Positions 28,551 to 37,004 of a stretch of 64,000 nt of DNA are shown here, in pieces. This DNA is from a bacterium (GTDB taxonomy: Bacteria > Hydrothermota > UBA3073 > JACQXS01 > JAQTXJ01). The stretch covers positions 354,756-418,755 of the forward strand of contig JAQUPX010000002.1 in the NCBI GenBank assembly GCA_028716385.1. Direction: 5' to 3'. A program made the translations under genes and the position numbers. Below the pieces are notes generated by a model that was not told where the DNA came from, ran no database searches, and saw nothing but the letters and a program-made list of their open reading frames with translations. Numbering within the stretch: the first letter of the stretch is position 1; every line of letters starts with the position of its first letter.

Positions 28551-29387
28551 ATGAGAGGGATGTTTATTTTTGCCACTTTGTTTTTATGTGCTGCTATGAG
28601 CATGGGGAGTAAAGAGAAGTTTTCGGAGGGATTGGCTAATCTGCCCAAAGAAGAAGCTTTAGACAGTTTGAAAATTCTGATAACCATGAGACTGAAAGAA
28701 CCTCCGAGACAGCTCTTTCCCATTATAAATATGGATAGTGTTATAAGGGATATTTTTGTTAAGTATAATGGAAAACGTTGGGAAAAACATTATCCTAAAA
28801 AAGTAGTAGATATCCTGAAACCCGTATTGGAATCTTTTCACCATTTTTTCTGGATTCAGCGTTCTCATGTAAAAAAAGATAATGGTGGAGGAACATATAG
28901 CGAACTTGAACCCCGGGATTCTATTAATAAGTTTCCTGAGAGCATATTAAAATACGGCAAAATATTACAGCCCATTCTTCTTTATTGTCCGGTTGACAAA
29001 AATTTGGATAGTTATCTTATTCCCGTAACATTTAAAGATACGTTGGTATTACTCGGTTCTTTTTTAGCAGATTTGCATAGAGAAAATAGAATAAGCTACT
29101 TCTATGAGCCTATAGATTCTTATTTAGCTAGATTGGACTCTATAAAAGCGGATTCTATAATGCGTGATTCGTTATCTTCAAACGAAAGAATAGTATCTAA
29201 AAAACTTTTTGCGATGATACCTGATTTGTGGGGTTTTCTTGTAGAAAGGACTAATGGAAAAAATATAGACAGCGTGATATACTTACTTCCTCCCGTTACT
29301 AAAAAAATATATAACATGGCTGATATTAAGGATTGGGATTCCGTTAGAGCCGATGTGTACCGAATGAGAAGTCAGGAGAATAAATAA
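28551..29387 (+). CDS. Hypothetical exported protein
   Basis: 278 residues, not recognised. A signal-like N-terminus (MRGMFIFATLFLCAAMSMGS) is followed by a mostly helical chain with many charged residues and repeated DS pairs (NMDSVIRDIF, LDSIKADSIMRDSL). There is no T9SS tail, so it is probably periplasmic or a lipid-independent envelope protein. A GGAGGA ribosome site precedes the ATG. It lies 27 bases after the propeller gene and is probably its operon partner. A short hairpin AATTCCC-GGCA-GGGAATT (29387-29404) overlaps its 3-prime edge. Confidence 0.7.
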   Translation: MRGMFIFATLFLCAAMSMGSKEKFSEGLANLPKEEALDSLKILITMRLKEPPRQLFPIINMDSVIRDIFVKYNGKRWEKHYPKKVVDILKPVLESFHHFFWIQRSHVKKDNGGGTYSELEPRDSINKFPESILKYGKILQPILLYCPVDKNLDSYLIPVTFKDTLVLLGSFLADLHRENRISYFYEPIDSYLARLDSIKADSIMRDSLSSNERIVSKKLFAMIPDLWGFLVERTNGKNIDSVIYLLPPVTKKIYNMADIKDWDSVRADVYRMRSQENK

Positions 29388-29404
29388 ATTCCCGGCAGGG
29401 AATT
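29387..29404. repeat. AATTCCC-GGCA-GGGAATT hairpin at gene end
   Basis: A perfect 7 bp stem with a 4-base loop overlapping the last base of the preceding gene. No T-run follows, so it is at best a weak terminator. The remaining spacer to 29652 holds nothing else I can support. Confidence 0.55.
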
Positions 29405-29652
29405 ATAGTGTTAACAGTCAGCGACAATTGGAAAAAATGGGGTAAAAGTTAATGGAGACATTTTGAGGCTCAACCTTAACATTTCCCGGACCGCGCTTAT
29501 GGACCTGTGTCCGTTCAGTTGCTAATTTACAACAACCTAATTTTTTACTGTAATCCTCTTAAATTATTTACTATTTCCACATTAAAGTATTCTATCTTCA
29601 CCCGGACATAATCTGTTGTGCTCTATAAAAAAATCTTTTTTCTTATTTCATT

Positions 29653-30048
29653 TTATTGCTTTTTATTTGAATATAGTTTCAGATTATTTTTTACCGAATT
29701 AAGCAATTCTTTCACCTGAAAAGGTTTAGCAATATACTTGTCAACTCCCGCCTCTTTCCCTTTTTCCCTATCCGAAGGCTGAGTTCTTGCAGTAAGCATT
29801 ATTACGGGACAAGATTTCCACAAAGGTTCACTTTTTACCCGCTTGCATAATTCCAAGCCATCCATTGCCGGCATCATCATATCGGAAATTACTAGGTCGA
29901 TTTTATCTTTTTTCATTATACTTAATGCTTGTTTACCATCTTTTGCTAACTTAACGAGGTAACCAGTTTTCTCCAGATGAAACTGCAACAGAGTAAGTAT
30001 ATTGGAATCATCATCTACGACTAATATTTTCTCTTTTTTCTCTTTCAT
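29653..30048 (-). CDS. Single-domain response regulator
   Basis: 131 residues from the ATG at 30048, chosen because the receiver domain starts right after it (MKEKKEKILVVDDDSNIL); a GTG at 30129 would add an atypical basic extension. Receiver features: DDD acidic pocket, phosphoacceptor Asp in VISDMMMPAMDG, the conserved Thr in MLTART, and the Lys in YIAKPF. There is no output domain, so it works as a CheY/Spo0F-like phosphorelay or protein-interaction switch. No histidine kinase lies in the window. It is convergent with the gene at 28551. A clear ribosome site is not seen. Confidence 0.93.
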   Translation of the reverse strand: MKEKKEKILVVDDDSNILTLLQFHLEKTGYLVKLAKDGKQALSIMKKDKIDLVISDMMMPAMDGLELCKRVKSEPLWKSCPVIMLTARTQPSDREKGKEAGVDKYIAKPFQVKELLNSVKNNLKLYSNKKQ

Positions 30049-30430
30049 ATTTATATATGGCTTCAAGAATCTTTTATATGATAAAAATAATCCTTTCTTT
30101 GTCAATAATTTATTCGTGAAACATTTCACAAAAATTATAATTCAAAGTTCATAAATTAGCATACAACAATGAAACATGAGAGTTAAGAAATATTTACACG
30201 ATTTCTAATCCAAAAAGCCCAAAAACCGTAAACATAAATAGGACTTGAATTCCTCATAGTTTTATAGTTTTTTAATCTGAAGTTGGAACAAAGTTGACAC
30301 AAGATTTTATATCCTCAATTTTTTGATTCACCGAGTTAATGAAAAAAGTTGGCATTAAAGATTGACAAAGATAGGTTTTGAGAATATTTAAGTACAAAGA
30401 TACTTGTTGAGGAAATAAAGTAGGAGAAAA
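30049..30430 (+). promoter_or_regulatory. Intergenic region with T9SS-cluster promoter element, copy D
   Basis: 382 bases without a gene. From 30294 it carries the long shared element: TTGACAC, AGATTTTATATCCTCAATTT, TTGATTCACCGAG, AAAAAAGTTGGCATTAAAGA, then TTGACA (30362-30367), 17 bases, TATTTA (30385-30390), inverted repeat AAGTA/TACTT (30390-30405), the common leader and AGGAG. 30049-30293 must also hold the response regulator promoter, which I could not place. Confidence 0.72.
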
Positions 30431-31690
30431 ATGATGAAAAAAGGTATAATAATTATGATGGTGGTGGCATTGGGCATTGGAACTGACCGAGCAAGTGGTT
30501 TAGTGTCAGTAATTGATACCATAACTGTCGGTAGTTCTCCTCGTGGCATCTGTGTAAACCCGACCACAAATAAAATTTATGTAGCAAATAGTGGTAGTAA
30601 TACTGTTTCGGTAATTGACGGGACAAATGATTCGGTAGTCGTTACAGTAGCCGTTGGGGTTTGGCCTTTTGATGTTTGTGTAAATCCGACAACAAATAAA
30701 ATCTATGTGCCAAATCGTAGTGATAATACCGTTTCGGTAATTGACGGGACAAATGATTCAGTTGTTGCCGTAGTCCCTGTAGGAGTTGATCCTTGGGCTA
30801 TATGTACAAATCCAATAACAAATAAGATTTATGTGACAAATTATGATCCGTTTTCTGGTACGGTTTCAGTAATTGATGGAACAAATAACACAGTATTTGA
30901 TACAGTAACGGTCGGTTCTCGCCCTTATGGGATATGTGTAAATCCGAGCACAAATAAAATCTATGTGACAAATGGGGGCATGGGCATTCTTTCAGTAATT
31001 AATGGGACAAACAATTCGGTTATGCCTACCGGAGATGTCGGGTTTTCCCCTTATGGGATATGTGTAAACCCGGGCACAAATAAACTTTATGTGGCAAATG
31101 AGCATAGCAAGAATGTTTCGGTAATAGATGGGACAAATAATTCAGTACTTGCTACAATATCCGTTGGGTTTTGGAATAAAGCAATATGTATAAATCTAGT
31201 AACAAGTAAAATCTATGTGACAGATGTCGATAGTAATAATATTTATGTAATTGATGGAGCAAATAATACAGTAAAACAAACAGTGCCGATGAAAGAAGGG
31301 CACCCGGAAGGAATTGCAGTTAATCCGCAGAACAATTTGGTGTATGTGAGTTGTCGTGCTACCGGTAAAGTTTTGGTGTTTAGTGATGATGGGATAGAGA
31401 TAGAAGAAAATGCGGATGGTGGTGGATTGCGGGTTGCGGAATTAAAAATACTAAAGAATTTGTTTAGCAGTTCAACTACTATAGTTTATTCACTCCCTTT
31501 TGAGACTAAAGTTTCATTGGGAATTTATGATTTATCCGGGCGATGTTTGGAGACATTAGTAAATGAAAAAAATGGGAAAGGAAATTATAGCATAAGTCTA
31601 AATGCAAAAGAGTTAAGGACTGGAATTTATTTTTTAAAGTTTATAGCCGGAAATTATAAAGAAACAAAAAAGTTGATTTTAATGAAGTAG
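30431..31690 (+). CDS. YVTN-type propeller T9SS cargo protein
   Basis: 419 residues. Signal peptide (about 1-22), then about seven repeats of about 44 residues (25-320) of the YVTN family: GICVNPTTNKIYVANSGSNT followed by VSVIDGTN. This is a seven-bladed propeller of the type seen in archaeal surface-layer and bacterial secreted proteins. The T9SS tail is at about 335-419 (LKNLFSSSTTIVYSLP ... GIYFLKF ... KKLILMK). Its larger paralogue is at 52334. AGGAG lies 5 bases before the ATG at 30431; a second ATG follows at once. It is the first gene of a unit with the FISUMP gene 8 bases downstream. Confidence 0.87.
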   Translation: MMKKGIIIMMVVALGIGTDRASGLVSVIDTITVGSSPRGICVNPTTNKIYVANSGSNTVSVIDGTNDSVVVTVAVGVWPFDVCVNPTTNKIYVPNRSDNTVSVIDGTNDSVVAVVPVGVDPWAICTNPITNKIYVTNYDPFSGTVSVIDGTNNTVFDTVTVGSRPYGICVNPSTNKIYVTNGGMGILSVINGTNNSVMPTGDVGFSPYGICVNPGTNKLYVANEHSKNVSVIDGTNNSVLATISVGFWNKAICINLVTSKIYVTDVDSNNIYVIDGANNTVKQTVPMKEGHPEGIAVNPQNNLVYVSCRATGKVLVFSDDGIEIEENADGGGLRVAELKILKNLFSSSTTIVYSLPFETKVSLGIYDLSGRCLETLVNEKNGKGNYSISLNAKELRTGIYFLKFIAGNYKETKKLILMK

Positions 31691-31698
31691 GGAGAAAA

Positions 31699-32988
31699 AT
31701 GAAAATAATTACAGTATTTTTTTTGTTGGTTTTTGCGACAACACAAACCTATGCGCAGAATTATCAAATCAGTTTTGCAGGAACAGGCTCAAGCACGAGT
31801 GTTGATTCGGTAAAAGTAGAAAACCTGACACAATGCACAGATACAATCCTTAGCGGAAGCGATACATTGCACCTCACAAACATAGGAATAGCCGAATCGG
31901 AATTGAATCCTCTTAAAGATAATCATATAAACATCTATCCGAACCCGATGACAGGCAATTGTTCCATAGATTTTGAGGCCATTGTCCCGGGCAAAACAAC
32001 TCTTAAACTGTATGACATAACAGGAAAAAGAATTTTGCAAACGCAGGAATTATTATCAAAAGGACACCATACTTACAGTCTGAGCGGACTTAGTAGCGGC
32101 GTATATCTTTTGAAAATAAAGTCGGAGAACTATTACTATATGGCGAAAATAGTAAGCAATAATTTAATCTGTCTGAGGCGGACTGAAATAAGATATGTTG
32201 GGGTAACACCGGGCATAAATAAACAAAACACAGCTTCAAATACAATAAAGACGAAAAGCAGAAAAAGTGACAAATCAGTAATTAATATGCAATATACAAC
32301 AGGCGACAGATTGAAGATAACGGGGAAATCGGGAATTTACCGCACCATCTTTATGCTTGTTCCAACCCAAACTCAAACAGTAACTTTTAATTTTATTGAC
32401 TGTACGGATGCAGATAGTAATCATTATGCGGTAGTGCAAATAGGCACACAAGTATGGATGGCAGAAAACCTTAAAACTACTAAATATCGCAACGGCACAA
32501 GCATACCCAATGTCACTGACGGCGCTCAGTGGGGTAGTTTAACAACCGGAGCATATTGTAATTATAATAACATTCCGGCTGAATGCGATACTTATGGTCA
32601 TTTGTATAATTGGTATGCAGTAGCAGACATTCGTCATATATGTCCTGTTGGCTGGCATGTACCTTCTGATAATGAATGGACAATTCTTACTGACTATTTG
32701 GATGGGGAGGCTGCAGCAGGCGGGAGAATGAAAGAAAATTGTACAACACTTTGGGCAGGCACTAACACCGGTGCAACCAATGGAAGTGGATTTTCGGCGC
32801 TTCCGGGTGGTTCTCGTAGCTGTTACGATGGTGTGTCCTACGATATGGGACTCTACGGTTATTGGTGGTCGGCTGTGGAGTGCGGTCCAAACGCATGGGA
32901 CCGTTACCTGGGCTATCATGACGTTGATGTGCACCGTTACTACGACTTAAAGGAGTATGGTTTTAGCGTCCGCTGCGTTAAGGATTAA
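31699..32988 (+). CDS. FISUMP-domain protein with internal T9SS-like tail
   Basis: 429 residues. Signal peptide (1-20, ending TYAQ), a short beta segment, then a sorting-tail-like module in the middle (about 72-155: INIYPNPMTGNCSIDF, LKLYDITGKRI, SGVYLLKI). The C-terminal half (about 235-429) is a Fibrobacter succinogenes major paralogous domain: QIGTQVWMAENLKTTKYRNG, GHLYNWYAV, CPVGWHVPSDNEWTIL, GGSR, WWSA, FSVRCVKD. FISUMP domains are surface-associated and of unknown molecular function. An internal rather than terminal tail module is unusual and could instead act as an anchor-like spacer. A degenerate palindrome (32168-32182) lies in the coding sequence after the tail module. The ribosome site is GGGAG. 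Confidence 0.85.
   Translation: MKIITVFFLLVFATTQTYAQNYQISFAGTGSSTSVDSVKVENLTQCTDTILSGSDTLHLTNIGIAESELNPLKDNHINIYPNPMTGNCSIDFEAIVPGKTTLKLYDITGKRILQTQELLSKGHHTYSLSGLSSGVYLLKIKSENYYYMAKIVSNNLICLRRTEIRYVGVTPGINKQNTASNTIKTKSRKSDKSVINMQYTTGDRLKITGKSGIYRTIFMLVPTQTQTVTFNFIDCTDADSNHYAVVQIGTQVWMAENLKTTKYRNGTSIPNVTDGAQWGSLTTGAYCNYNNIPAECDTYGHLYNWYAVADIRHICPVGWHVPSDNEWTILTDYLDGEAAAGGRMKENCTTLWAGTNTGATNGSGFSALPGGSRSCYDGVSYDMGLYGYWWSAVECGPNAWDRYLGYHDVDVHRYYDLKEYGFSVRCVKD
32168..32182. repeat. Degenerate TCCGCCTGAGGCGGA copy inside the FISUMP gene
   Basis: TCTGTCTGAGGCGGA differs from the intergenic palindrome by two C-to-T changes and is read in frame at the junction between the tail module and the linker. 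Confidence 0.55.
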
Positions 32989-33045
32989 TTGACCTTTTAA
33001 TTTTTTCCTCTTGCCAAGTATCAAAAATAACTCTAAAATTCTCTT

Positions 33046-33297
33046 ATGTTTATTAACTTCATCACCCTCCAAGATATCCAGAAAGGAACACACGAAGAAA
33101 ACAGGATGGTCATAATCCAGTGCAGAAACTGTAAAGACCAGAAAATCGGCAATAACATAGACTGGGTGAAAGATTGCATACGAGACCCGGGGCACTATTC
33201 TCTACATAAGTGTCCGGGTTGCAAGGTGGAGACGAAACTGAAGAATACGGATATAAAGAAAATTAAAGAGGTGCTGGGGGGAGAGAAGATTGTGTAA
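33046..33297 (+). CDS. Small putative zinc-ribbon protein
   Basis: 83 residues with two CxxC knuckles (IIQCRNCKDQK and HKCPGCKVE) about 30 residues apart, the spacing of a zinc ribbon, and a basic C-terminal helix. No ribosome site is obvious before the ATG at 33046; an ATG at 33106 (20 residues shorter, MVIIQCRNC) keeps the whole ribbon and is a possible start. It lies between the T9SS cluster and the restriction-modification genes and might be the first gene of the island. Function unknown. Confidence 0.5.
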   Translation: MFINFITLQDIQKGTHEENRMVIIQCRNCKDQKIGNNIDWVKDCIRDPGHYSLHKCPGCKVETKLKNTDIKKIKEVLGGEKIV

Positions 33298-33341
33298 AGG
33301 GGTATGGACTTTAGTATTTTTTTATTACTTTTTAAAACCAT

Positions 33342-33370
33342 TTGACTTTTCCTATTCCCGTTTTAATAAT
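33342..33370 (+). promoter_or_regulatory. Predicted promoter of the restriction-modification operon
   Basis: TTGACT (33342-33347), 17 bases, AATAAT (33365-33370), 30 bases before the start codon at 33400; GAGAGG precedes the ATG. Confidence 0.45.
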
Positions 33371-33399
33371 ACAACAACATTTCAAAGAGAGGTCTAATT

Positions 33400-35442
33400 A
33401 TGCCAAATAAAATAACATTAATTTCCATTTTAAAAGATTCTCAATACAATCTTTCTCTTTTTACACCCAAAGAAATTGCACTACTGGAAGAAAAAATTTC
33501 TGAGAGAGAAGGCAAGCCTTATATCAAGTGTATTATTCGGGATAAAGAGGTTCAGTTAAAACCTGAAGAAGTTGTTCGTCAACTTTATACAGTAAGATTG
33601 ATTAACTATTATAGCTATCCTAAATCACGCATTAAGTTTGAACATGCAGTACAGTTTGGCAGACAGACAAAGTTAGCCGATATTGTTGTTTTTGATAAAG
33701 ACCGACCAACTGTTGAATATATTATTGTTGAGGTTAAAAAGCCAAAACTCAAAGATGGAAAAGAGCAACTAAAAAGCTATTGCAATGCCACCGGCACTCC
33801 TATTGGAGTATGGACAAATGGTGGACAGATTTCTCATTATAACCGCAAAGACCCTAATTACTTTGAGGATATTACTGATATTCCAAAGGTCAACCAGACA
33901 CTTGAAGATATTATAAAAGAACGATTCACGTGGCGAGACCTTGTCATCAAAGATAAAATTCCTAATGAAGGAAAATCGCTTAAGACAATTATTACCGAAA
34001 TGGAAGACGAAGTCCTTGCCAATGCCGGAGTTGATGTATTTGAAGAAGTCTTTAAGCTTATCTTTACTAAGTTATACGATGAAACTGAAAGTAAAACTGA
34101 TAAAACCGTTATGGATAGAATCGTAAATCGTGAACTGAAACCTTCTGAAATTGGCGATTTTGAGTGTTTAAAAAAAGTATTACAAGGTATTGACGATAAA
34201 GATTTTAGGATACTTGAATTCAGAAATACCGGACAGTCCGAAGGCGACTTAAAGAAAAAAATACAAAAACTCTTCGACGATGCTAAAGGAAAATGGCAAG
34301 GCATATTCCCAGATGAAAGCAAAATTGACCTTTCGCCCTCTCACCTTTCTATATGTATCTCAAGCCTTCAGAATGTAAAATTATTTAATTCTAATTTACA
34401 GGTTATTGACGAAGCGTTTGAATATCTTGTAGGTAAGACATCAAAAGGCGAAAAAGGACAATATTTCACACCACGCCATGTAATAGATATGTGCGTTAAA
34501 ATGCTTAATCCCCAAAAAGGGGAATATATGATTGATACTGCCTCCGGATCCTGCGGGTTTACAGTTCATACCATCTTTCAGATTACCGGGCATCTCTTTG
34601 AAAATACAGAAATTTCAAAACAAGAAAAAGAGGATGTCCTTAAGATCTTTGGTATTGATTTTGATGAAAAAGTTGTTCGTGTTGCCCGTACGCTTAATTT
34701 GATTGCTGGAGACGGCGAAACAAATGTTTTACACCTTAATACTCTTGACTATGACCGTTGGAATGAAACAATAGAAAACAAAGGCTGGTATTCTATCTAT
34801 GGCAATGGCTTTAAGAGGTTTGAAAAACTTAGAAAAGATAAAGATGGCAATAAAGAATTTAAATTTGATATTTTAATGGCAAATCCACCTTTTGCCGGTG
34901 ATATAAAAGAATCTCGCATAATCCATAAATACGAGCTTGGCTATAATGAAAAGAACAAACCCAAGCCTAAGGTTGGACGGGATATTCTCTTTATTGAACG
35001 CAATCTTGATTTTATCAAACCTGGTGGGAGAATGGCAATTGTCTTACCGCAAGGAAGATTTAATAATACCTCGGATAAAGATATTCGAGAATATATAGCA
35101 GATAAAGCAAGAATATTGGCAGTCGTGGGATTGCATAATAACACCTTCAAACCCCATACTGGCACAAAAACAAGCGTCTTGTTTCTTCAGAAATGGGACG
35201 ATAAAGTATGCCCCCAAAAAGACGATTATCCTATCTTTTTTGCCGTATCCGAGAAATCAGGAAAAGATAATTCAGGGGAGTGTCGCTATGTCTCGAACAG
35301 TGATGGCAAAAATAAGTTGGACAAATACGGACATTTTATTATTGACCACGACTTGCATAATCATAACGGAGAACTTTCTGACGGTATTGCCGAAGCATTT
35401 ATCAACTGGGCGGAAAAAGAAAAATTAAGTTTTTGGAAATAA
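33400..35442 (+). CDS. Fused HsdR-N-type nuclease and N6-adenine DNA methylase
   Basis: 680 residues. The N-terminal domain (about 45-175) matches the type I restriction HSDR_N pattern with a PD-(D/E)XK core: LADIVVFDKD, then IIVEVKKPKL with Glu111 and Lys113, and YCNATGTPIGVWTNG. The middle and C-terminal parts form an HsdM-like methylase: a helical region, FEYLVGKTSKGEKGQYFTPR near residue 345, AdoMet motif DTASGSCGF (379-387), FGIDFDEK, and catalytic NPPF (495-498). No SF2 helicase/translocase domain is present, unlike true HsdR. The product probably methylates adenine and may cut DNA together with the specificity subunit 3 bases downstream. The architecture resembles BcgI-type (type IIB) enzymes or methylases with an R-like N-terminus; cleavage is inferred. 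Confidence 0.88.
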   Translation: MPNKITLISILKDSQYNLSLFTPKEIALLEEKISEREGKPYIKCIIRDKEVQLKPEEVVRQLYTVRLINYYSYPKSRIKFEHAVQFGRQTKLADIVVFDKDRPTVEYIIVEVKKPKLKDGKEQLKSYCNATGTPIGVWTNGGQISHYNRKDPNYFEDITDIPKVNQTLEDIIKERFTWRDLVIKDKIPNEGKSLKTIITEMEDEVLANAGVDVFEEVFKLIFTKLYDETESKTDKTVMDRIVNRELKPSEIGDFECLKKVLQGIDDKDFRILEFRNTGQSEGDLKKKIQKLFDDAKGKWQGIFPDESKIDLSPSHLSICISSLQNVKLFNSNLQVIDEAFEYLVGKTSKGEKGQYFTPRHVIDMCVKMLNPQKGEYMIDTASGSCGFTVHTIFQITGHLFENTEISKQEKEDVLKIFGIDFDEKVVRVARTLNLIAGDGETNVLHLNTLDYDRWNETIENKGWYSIYGNGFKRFEKLRKDKDGNKEFKFDILMANPPFAGDIKESRIIHKYELGYNEKNKPKPKVGRDILFIERNLDFIKPGGRMAIVLPQGRFNNTSDKDIREYIADKARILAVVGLHNNTFKPHTGTKTSVLFLQKWDDKVCPQKDDYPIFFAVSEKSGKDNSGECRYVSNSDGKNKLDKYGHFIIDHDLHNHNGELSDGIAEAFINWAEKEKLSFWK

Positions 35443-35445
35443 GAC

Positions 35446-36846
35446 ATGCAAATTTCAGTTGTAAATAAAAGCGCATTAGTAGGCGATTTAAGACTTGACG
35501 CGGAAGCTTATCTCCCTTTGTTCTTTGACATTGAAAGACACGTAAGAAGACATACTTGCACTACTTTAAAAAACGAATCCTCTTTATTTGTAAAAGGAAT
35601 TTTTGATATAAAAGCAGAGTGTTATTTGGAAAAAGGAGGCGTGCCTTTTGTTAGAATTGGCAACTTAAAAGACATGCTCATTTCTGAGAATGATATTATA
35701 AATATACCCGAAGAAGAAAACAATAAAAACAAAAAAACATATTTAAAAAGAGGAGACATTATTCTTTCAAAAACTGCATATCCAGCTGCTTCATTTGTAA
35801 ATTTGGGACATTGTAATACTTCTCAAGATACGATTGCCATAAAACTAAAAAATAATTCAAAAATCAATAGCCATTTTTTGGTTTTATTTTTAAATTCAAA
35901 ATACGGTTTCTTGCAAATGAAAAGATGGTTTACTGGTAATATTCAAATGCACCTAAACCTAACTGACAGTAAAAACATTGAAATTCCAATTTATGAGAAG
36001 AACTTTCAAGAAATAGTGAAAAAAATATTTGAAAAAGCAATAAATCAAATTGAGTTATCAAAAAAACTTTATCGGCAAGCAGAGCAAATACTTCTTTCTG
36101 AACTTGAGCTTTTGGATTGGAAACCAAAGCATCGACTTTCGTTTGCTAAGAAATTTTCAGAGACAAAATCTGCTGACCGTATAGACGCCGAATACTTTCA
36201 ACCTATGTACGAGGAGACAGTAAAGCACATAAAACAATATAAAAACGGTTATAAACTCTTAGGCGAACTTATAAAAATTAAGGGCAAAAACTTTCTACCT
36301 AAAAGCAATATGATTTATAAATACATTGAACTTGCAAATATTTCTACAAATGGAAATATCACTGGTTTTACAGAAGCATTAGGGAAAGACTTACCGACAA
36401 GAGCAAGACAAAAAGTAAATACAGGTGATATTATTGTTTCCTCTATAGAGGGGTCTCTGTCCAGCATTGCATTAATAGCCGACAATCTTGACAATGCGTT
36501 ATGTTCGACTGGATTTTTCGTTATCAATTCCGATGTGATAAATAGCGAAACAGTGCTTGTACTATTTAAGTCTATAGTTGGGCAACTGCAGTTAAAAAAA
36601 GGATGTTCTGGTACAATTCTTACAGCAATTTCTAAAGATGAATTTTTAAAAATTGTTTTACCTAATGTATCAAAGGTTCAAGATGAAATAAAATCAAAAA
36701 TTACAGAAATGTATAATGCTAAAAGGGTATCCCAAAAGCTTCTCGACATTGCCAAACGTGGAGTTGAGCTTGCAATTGAGCAAAGTGAAAGTGAAGCCGA
36801 AAAATGGATAAAAAATGAATTAGCAAAACTTGAAATTAATTTATAG
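35446..36846 (+). CDS. Restriction-modification specificity subunit (HsdS-like)
   Basis: 466 residues with the two-halved layout of type I/IIB specificity subunits. Half 1 (about 1-225) has RLDAEAYLP, GGVPFVRIGNLKD, KRGDIILSKTAYPAA, QDTIAIKL and a conserved helix. Half 2 (about 230-466) has RIDAEYFQPMYEE, KYIELANISTNGNITGF, VNTGDIIVSSIEGSLSSIAL, CSTGFFVINS and a second helical region ending LAKLEINL. Each target-recognition domain would read one half of a bipartite DNA site. It starts 3 bases after the methylase stop, so it is translationally linked to it. The target sequence cannot be read from here. Confidence 0.88.
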   Translation: MQISVVNKSALVGDLRLDAEAYLPLFFDIERHVRRHTCTTLKNESSLFVKGIFDIKAECYLEKGGVPFVRIGNLKDMLISENDIINIPEEENNKNKKTYLKRGDIILSKTAYPAASFVNLGHCNTSQDTIAIKLKNNSKINSHFLVLFLNSKYGFLQMKRWFTGNIQMHLNLTDSKNIEIPIYEKNFQEIVKKIFEKAINQIELSKKLYRQAEQILLSELELLDWKPKHRLSFAKKFSETKSADRIDAEYFQPMYEETVKHIKQYKNGYKLLGELIKIKGKNFLPKSNMIYKYIELANISTNGNITGFTEALGKDLPTRARQKVNTGDIIVSSIEGSLSSIALIADNLDNALCSTGFFVINSDVINSETVLVLFKSIVGQLQLKKGCSGTILTAISKDEFLKIVLPNVSKVQDEIKSKITEMYNAKRVSQKLLDIAKRGVELAIEQSESEAEKWIKNELAKLEINL

Positions 36847-37004
36847 ATTACTATGCAAAACACCGCTTATTCAAACTTGATAAATTCATCAATTACGCTG
36901 ACAAAAAACTCCAAACCGACAACAAAATTAACACCCCAGCCTATAAACTTTATAACCTAACCGGCAACGAAAAGAAAATAATAGAAAATATAGGAGAAAA
37001 TTAA
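36840..37004 (+). pseudogene. Remnant 3-prime end of a restriction-modification gene
   Basis: The spacer after the specificity subunit stays open in another frame for 54 codons with no usable start: FIDYYAKHRLFKLDKFINYA, then KKLQTDNKINTPAYKLYNLT and GNEKKIIENIGEN, stop at 37002-37004. The end pattern (LYNLT..E..II) resembles the C-terminus of type IIG/Eco57I-like and related methylases (usually LYGLT.EE..I). The stop overlaps the ATG of the next gene by one base (TAATG). It is either a decayed gene end or a tail lost from the upstream gene by frameshift. Confidence 0.5.

Noticed and set aside
29461-29560. Possible structured RNA with GGACC/GGTCC-like pairs
   Set aside because: Pairing is short and patchy, with no recognisable RNA family or promoter.
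30390-30405. AAGTA/TACTT as an RNA leader hairpin or riboswitch
   Set aside because: It overlaps the predicted transcription start, so half would be outside the RNA; a DNA-level operator is more likely, and no riboswitch core was seen.
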